Part shown: piece after piece, positions 60,501 through 64,000 of the stretch | Numbering within the stretch: the first letter of the stretch is position 1 | How the letters are laid out: every line of letters starts with the position of its first letter | From: Acidobacteriota bacterium | GTDB taxonomy: Bacteria; Acidobacteriota; Vicinamibacteria; Vicinamibacterales; JAKQTR01 | Length of the DNA: 64,000 bases | Direction of reading: 5' to 3' | Assembly (NCBI GenBank): GCA_026393755.1 | Contig: JAPKZO010000017.1 | Span: 62,001-126,000 of the forward strand | Position numbers and translations under genes: made by a program | The notes under the pieces: generated by a model | What the model was told of the DNA's origin: nothing | The model's input: the letters and a program-made list of their open reading frames with translations, nothing else | The model's database searches: none

Positions 60501-62911
60501 TGGTGACCGACAACGCCAGTGCCGGGACGCTGCGGTTGACAGGCGGCGGACTGTTCGCGCTCACCAACGCCAACACCTACACCGGCGGCACGATCGTGAC
60601 CGGCGGCACCACGCTGCAGGTCGGGGCCGACAGCGCGCTCGGCGCGGCGGGCGGCAGCCTCGCATTGGGCGACGCCACGACGGGTGGAACACTGGGGATC
60701 ACGACCACAGGCTTCTCGACTTCGCGAGCGTTTACCCTGCAGGCCGGCGGCGGCACGATCGACACGGGCGGCGCGGTTACCGCAACGCTAGGCGGCGTGA
60801 TCAGCGGCACCGGAACGCTTATCAAGACCGGAACGGGCCGTCTCACGCTCTCCGGCGCCAACACCTTCACCGGCGGAATCACGGTCAACGGCGGCGCCCT
60901 GTGGGGCACCACCAGCAGTCTCCGCGGCAACATCTTCAGCAACACTCAGGTCGATTTTGATCAGACGACCAGCGGCACGTACGGCGGCGTGCTCAGTGGC
61001 GGAGGCGCGCTGTTCAAGACCGGCATCGGCGCCCTCACGCTCTCCGGCGCCAATACGTACACCGGCGGCACCTTCCTGAACGGCGGCTCGATCATCGGCA
61101 GCACGAACAGCCTGCAGGGCTCGGTGGTCGACAACGGCGAACTGGTCTTCAATCAGGCATTCAACGGCGCCTTCCGAGGTGTGATCACCGGCCTGGGCAA
61201 CGTCACCAAGCTTGGGCTGGGCACGGTGAGCCTGAGCGGCGCCCAGGGGTACACCGGCCTGACATGGATTCGAGAGGGCGCGCTAGCTATCGACGCGTTG
61301 CTCCCCGGCAGCGTCAAGGTGGACTCCGCCGGGACGCTCCTGGCCGCGGGCACGATCGGCGGCTCGATCGATCTTGCGGGTGGATTGGTGGTTCCCGCGC
61401 CGGGAAGCCAGTTCGCGACGTTCACTCCCACCTCAGCCGACGCGAGTTTGCTTGCCGGCACTCAATTTCCGTCCCTGCTCATCAACGGCAACCTCACGAC
61501 GACGGCGGGATCCACGATTGGCCTGACCGTCTCGCCGGGTGGGGCGGCGCCCCTCCTGGTCAACGGCACGGCGAACCTGACTGGCACGCACTTCAACGTG
61601 AATATCAACTCTCCGACGTCGGCGCGCGCGACCACGTTCGCGGCGCTCACGACCACCGGCGGTCTGCGCATGACCGGCGCCGACATCAGCAGCCCGTCGA
61701 CGACACTGGTGCCCGTCCTCAGGCCCGGCCCGTTCGCCTTGATGGTGACACTGCTCAATTACGCGTTGCCCCTCCGCAACGCGGCGAGAACGCCCAACGC
61801 CATCCAGGTGGCCACTGGAGTCGATGCCGGCAAATCGGGGGCAACCGGCGACTTTGCCAATGTGGTCAATGAGCTGACGGCATTGGACGACGCGCATCTG
61901 GATCTCGCGCTGAGGGCGATGGCTGGCGAAATCCACGCGTCCACGGCCCGACTGGTGGCTCTCGATAGTCTCTCGATCACTGACATGGTGCGCAACGAGC
62001 TATCAAACGTCGAGCACGACTGGAAGGACGGGGCGCGCCCGTCGGGAGCAGGGGCGAAGCCACGATTCTGGATCCAGTTGAGCGGCGACCACGCGAGTTT
62101 CTCGTCGGGCATCTTCAGTGGCGGCACGGGCAATGTGGGCGGCGGCGGAGGCGGGGTCGACTTCAAGCCCGGGTCCGACTGGACGGTCGGGGCCGGCCTG
62201 TCCCTCACCACCGGTGGACTGTCCCTCACCGATCTCAGTGAGACCAGCACCATGATCGCGCCGCGCGCGTTCACGTATTTCGGCTTCAGCTTCGGTCCCT
62301 TCAACGTGCATTGGGGCGGCAGCCTGGCACGATCAACCACCACAACGAAGCGCCACATTCAGTTTGAGGCGTTCGTGCCGGACGCCAGCGGCCAGCTCGT
62401 GCCGTTGTCGGGGGGGATCGACCGCGACGCCACCAGCGATCAGGTCAGCACGACGCGCGACGCGTGGAGCGATTGGCAGTTCACCCGGAAGGTCGGCACG
62501 TGGACGTTCGACGGGAAGCTCGGGCTTCGCGCCGCGAACTATTCCCGGAAGGAATTCAACGAAGACGGAGCGGACTCGATCTCGCTCGACGTCCACACGC
62601 AGACGCTGTCGACCCGCGAATTCAACATCGACCTCCACCACTTCCGTCGGACGGGCACGTGGCTGCCAAACATTCTGCTGACGTACCGCCGTGAGTTCGG
62701 CGACGACTGGACGAGGGCGAAGGCCAACTTCGCCGCCAATCCAATCACTCAGTTTTCGGTGCAGGGCATGCCGGTGCCGCTGGACACATTCCAGGGGGTG
62801 CTCGGTCTGACGATGCGCAGCGGGTCGGGGCTTCTGTACACGCTCGAATATCAGTTCCTTCACTCGAGCGACGAATCGCGCCACAGCGTCCGCTTCAAGG
62901 TGCGTTTCTGA
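57545..62911 (+). CDS. Large autotransporter (type V secretion) with beta-strand repeats
   Basis: A 1788-residue outer membrane autotransporter. A signal peptide covers about residues 1-32 (FLPALAAAQ). A first beta-helix-like part is followed by a very Gly-rich region (about residues 120-380) and then by at least seven PATR repeats of the form LTLSGANTFTGGITVNGGAL, usually alternating with LGDATTGGTLGITTTGFSTS-type units; several copies are close to identical in DNA. The last 280 residues form the beta-barrel, ending HSVRFKVRF with the terminal Phe needed for insertion. GGAGAGG lies 4 nt before the ATG. A role in adhesion or surface display is typical; no enzymatic domain is seen. Confidence 0.9.
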   Translation: MSETIARSRAPRMPQIVAGLVLALFLPALAAAQTTYAVSDEAALRTALTSAIAGDTIVFGSNITLTADLPNVGASVTIDGGGYSLSGNSQYRGLFIESFVIPMVGGPPAPTPVAVTIQNLTIRDTVATGGSGGAGGPGGGGGAGMGGALFVGELATVSVSNVNLISNAAVGGAGGTGGLGDVEGGGGGGLGGNGGAGNAATGSGGGGGIGVGASGGGPELPGLPGIITGVLGPPVGGGGGAGSIIDVAGAATGGITTNGGNFGGGGGGGWAANNFGGFGGGGGGTPLGDSPNFGAGGYGGGGGGTTGASANLGGTFGGDGGTLTTRGGGGGAGLGGAIFVQAGGNLTVGGGFTINGAAVTGGAGSTGGVSGSAAGSGIFFQGSDFYSLSFAPSGSQTATVAGDIADEFGVLGSGGSLGVSMDGTGTLVLSGNNAYSGGTSINFGTLSVSSDANLGAAGSGLYGSADTTLRITASGIFSRTFYMNGGTQNISVASGQTATWSGQIGSEGGAALNVTGGGTLVLTDATNWWAAGTSVNGNSRLVVGLDGALGSFDILDPTIGTVTLGDATTGGTLGIDATSVGNVFSSGRVITLQSGGGTIDTVGASDATLSGAIGGGGSLTKDGTGLLTLSGDNTYTGATSVNAGILRAGSVTAFGNSTSLSVGASGTADFNGFDQTFFTVGGTGTVELNGAAALTVGGDNSSSSFGGTFTGTGGLFKTGSGAWTLSGTNDFTGGIVLNAGTLSVATDANLGGAGAIAMNNATTIGLTGSGTFAHGLQIEGTSSMNLGTGLSATWSGLVGDFAGAGTLRVTGGGLFALTNAANSYTGGSIVTGGSTLQIGADGALGAAGTGVTLGDATTGGALEITTTGFSTSRAVTLQAGGGAINTGGAIAATLGGAIGGTGALAKTGAGALTLSGINTFTGGLALNAGTLNAAADANLGGAGAVAMSNATTLGLTANGTFAHGLRIAGTSTLNAGAGQSVTWSGLVTDNASAGTLRLTGGGLFALTNANTYTGGTIVTGGTTLQVGADSALGAAGGSLALGDATTGGTLGITTTGFSTSRAFTLQAGGGTIDTGGAVTATLGGVISGTGTLIKTGTGRLTLSGANTFTGGITVNGGALWGTTSSLRGNIFSNTQVDFDQTTSGTYGGVLSGGGALFKTGIGALTLSGANTYTGGTFLNGGSIIGSTNSLQGSVVDNGELVFNQAFNGAFRGVITGLGNVTKLGLGTVSLSGAQGYTGLTWIREGALAIDALLPGSVKVDSAGTLLAAGTIGGSIDLAGGLVVPAPGSQFATFTPTSADASLLAGTQFPSLLINGNLTTTAGSTIGLTVSPGGAAPLLVNGTANLTGTHFNVNINSPTSARATTFAALTTTGGLRMTGADISSPSTTLVPVLRPGPFALMVTLLNYALPLRNAARTPNAIQVATGVDAGKSGATGDFANVVNELTALDDAHLDLALRAMAGEIHASTARLVALDSLSITDMVRNELSNVEHDWKDGARPSGAGAKPRFWIQLSGDHASFSSGIFSGGTGNVGGGGGGVDFKPGSDWTVGAGLSLTTGGLSLTDLSETSTMIAPRAFTYFGFSFGPFNVHWGGSLARSTTTTKRHIQFEAFVPDASGQLVPLSGGIDRDATSDQVSTTRDAWSDWQFTRKVGTWTFDGKLGLRAANYSRKEFNEDGADSISLDVHTQTLSTREFNIDLHHFRRTGTWLPNILLTYRREFGDDWTRAKANFAANPITQFSVQGMPVPLDTFQGVLGLTMRSGSGLLYTLEYQFLHSSDESRHSVRFKVRF

Positions 62912-62924
62912 GAGGAGCGACGGT

Positions 62925-63404
62925 TCAGCGGCGCGGGCGCGATCCCGCGAACCAGACAACGGGCGCGATCATCGCCAAGATAGGCAGCGTCAGCGGCAGC
63001 GTCATGACGCTGACTCCGATGCCTATCCAGTCGTGCGTCGATGACGACTTGGATGACTTGGCTTGAGGGGCCTTCGTCGCTCGGGGCGCGATCGGACGCG
63101 CGGGGGGCGCAGGCTGGAACTCGACCTGAGACTCGACAGCCGGGACCGGACGCTTGACCGGTGGCGCGGCCGCCTCTGACGCCGCGTCGGACCGGTAGAC
63201 CCAGCGGGCGCCCTGCCCGCCGATCTCGGCGCGCGCGACGTCAAACGAGGGTCTGGCCTTTTTCGCTCGCCGCGTCGCGGCCAGTCCGTCTGTCCGGGGC
63301 GTCGGCGGCGCCTTCGCTGACGAACTGGACAAACGCGTCGTAATCTTCCGCCGCCCTGCTCCGCGGGGCGTATTCCCAGATCGTTTGTCGTTGGGTGATA
63401 GCAT
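62925..63404 (-). CDS. Small basic protein with C-terminal membrane segment, start uncertain
   Basis: Up to 159 residues. Ser/Lys/Arg/Pro-rich sequence (GGQGARWVYRSDAASEAA, then a Pro-rich linker) ends in one hydrophobic helix (GVSVMTLPLTLPILAMIAPV, VVWF). No ATG, GTG or TTG occurs in frame between the ParA stop at 63241 and the last 30 residues, so the start must lie inside the parA-like gene, up to ATG 63404, or be non-canonical. The region below 63240 looks protein-like; the overlapped part may not be translated. It converges on the autotransporter gene with 13 bp between. Confidence 0.45.
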   Translation of the reverse strand: MLSPNDKRSGNTPRGAGRRKITTRLSSSSAKAPPTPRTDGLAATRRAKKARPSFDVARAEIGGQGARWVYRSDAASEAAAPPVKRPVPAVESQVEFQPAPPARPIAPRATKAPQAKSSKSSSTHDWIGIGVSVMTLPLTLPILAMIAPVVWFAGSRPRR

Positions 63405-64000
63405 AGGTCACATCAATGCATTGCCGGATGCCTCGACGGTACAGCCGATCTCCCATCTCCGCGTCCTCAGTCAGGGCTTCAAACGCAGCCCGCGTCGCAT
63501 TGGTGGAGCTGTTGACGGAGGTTGGCAGAACGGCAAAAAGATCGAGCCTCCGATCCGGCCACAGGTCCCGAATCTGGTGGACGCCGGCGAGCGTCTGTCG
63601 CGCGCCGAGAATGGCCATGCCGTCCATGCTGACCGGCATGATGAGATCCGACGCGAACAGGAGCGCGTTGTAGGTGAGCAGGTTCATCGCCGGAGAACTG
63701 TCGATGATCACCGCATCGTAGCCGCGGATCGCCTTCAAGCGGCGCGACAGGATCGTCTCGCGCTGCGGTGCACCGGCCAGCTGGGATTCGAGCGCGAACG
63801 CGGCCGGCGTCGAGGGAATGACATCAAGCCGCTCCCGCACGCCGCGCGCGACCACGTCGTCTATCGACGCGTCGCCGAGCATCAGGTCGACGATGGTGCG
63901 TTCCCGCCGCACGCCGAGCGCGTGGCCGATATTGCCCTGCGGATCGGCGTCGACCAGCAGCACGCGCGAGCCGTGTCGAGCCAGGCCCGCCGCCAGATGG
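63241..64000 (-). CDS. ParA/Soj-type ATPase (partial, 5' end outside window)
   Basis: The frame runs off the right edge; about 253 residues are visible. Sequence near the edge reads HLAAGLARHGSRVLLVDADP then QGNIGHALG, the Walker A' neighbour and the DxDPQGN block of ParA/MinD ATPases; the deviant Walker A (KGGxGKT) should lie just beyond 64000. YDAVIIDSSPAMNLLTYNAL is the Walker B region. ParA proteins position chromosomes, plasmids or protein complexes. No ParB is seen; the small protein downstream could be a partner. Confidence 0.9.
   Translation of the reverse strand, partial: HLAAGLARHGSRVLLVDADPQGNIGHALGVRRERTIVDLMLGDASIDDVVARGVRERLDVIPSTPAAFALESQLAGAPQRETILSRRLKAIRGYDAVIIDSSPAMNLLTYNALLFASDLIMPVSMDGMAILGARQTLAGVHQIRDLWPDRRLDLFAVLPTSVNSSTNATRAAFEALTEDAEMGDRLYRRGIRQCIDVTYAITQRQTIWEYAPRSRAAEDYDAFVQFVSEGAADAPDRRTGRDAASEKGQTLV

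Overview
The window is GC-rich, densely coded DNA of a Gram-negative, probably environmental bacterium. The best guess is an Acidobacteriota lineage of the Vicinamibacteria type. This rests on gene content seen by eye: an Oar-like TonB receptor with a carboxypeptidase-regulatory domain, acidobacterial-type VWA proteins, a GWxTD protein, several secreted peptidases and amidohydrolases, and a type V autotransporter. There is no rRNA, tRNA, CRISPR array, phage or IS element that I can support.

Layout. 1-9.2 kb: a gene end, then minus-strand genes for a GNAT acetyltransferase, a GHL10 glycoside hydrolase, a TonB-dependent receptor, a CocE-type hydrolase and an MFS exporter. 9.2-10.9 kb: ahcY with its own promoter and a structured leader. 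10.9-25.0 kb: a long minus-strand train, in transcription order GWxTD protein, a decayed acyl-CoA synthetase, a CcmH-like protein, a HEAT/DUF349 protein, PepF (apparently with a CTG start), a large unknown exported protein and two VWA proteins. 25.3-31.6 kb: an M14 peptidase, rsgA, a Lys-rich microprotein, an M28 peptidase and a one-domain asparaginase. 31.7-36.4 kb: an ArsR/methyltransferase fusion regulator followed by cobalamin-dependent metH. With ahcY this covers much of the activated methyl cycle. 36.4-39.3 kb: an amidohydrolase and a small helical secreted protein.

39.3-46.0 kb is the most unusual region. A three-gene DmsABC-like molybdo/tungsto-oxidoreductase operon lies directly upstream of a tungstate-type ABC transporter. 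The transporter's binding protein is fused to a sulfite-oxidase-like domain into which a c-type cytochrome domain (CxxCH) has been inserted. 46.0-47.7 kb: a fused chorismate mutase/prephenate dehydratase gene (pheA) broken by a 2-nt frameshift, preceded by a promoter, a possible leader peptide and mutually exclusive hairpins that look like an attenuator. 47.7-49.4 kb: an Lrp/AsnC regulator divergent from an archaeal-type asparagine synthetase, an arrangement analogous to asnC-asnA. 49.5-57.3 kb: a TSP3/TonB-C protein, a nucleoside deoxyribosyltransferase-like protein, a tandem cyclase-homology protein, threonine aldolase and a 1022-residue protein with a degenerate SGNH domain. 57.4-64 kb: a 1788-residue autotransporter with a clear promoter, a small membrane-anchored protein, and a ParA-type ATPase cut by the window end.

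Short GC-rich palindromes of a shared design recur between genes; two copies are identical over 26 nt. Starts were chosen by Shine-Dalgarno spacing, overlap with neighbours and family N-termini, and several differ from the longest open frame. All family assignments are by eye from motifs; no database search was run.
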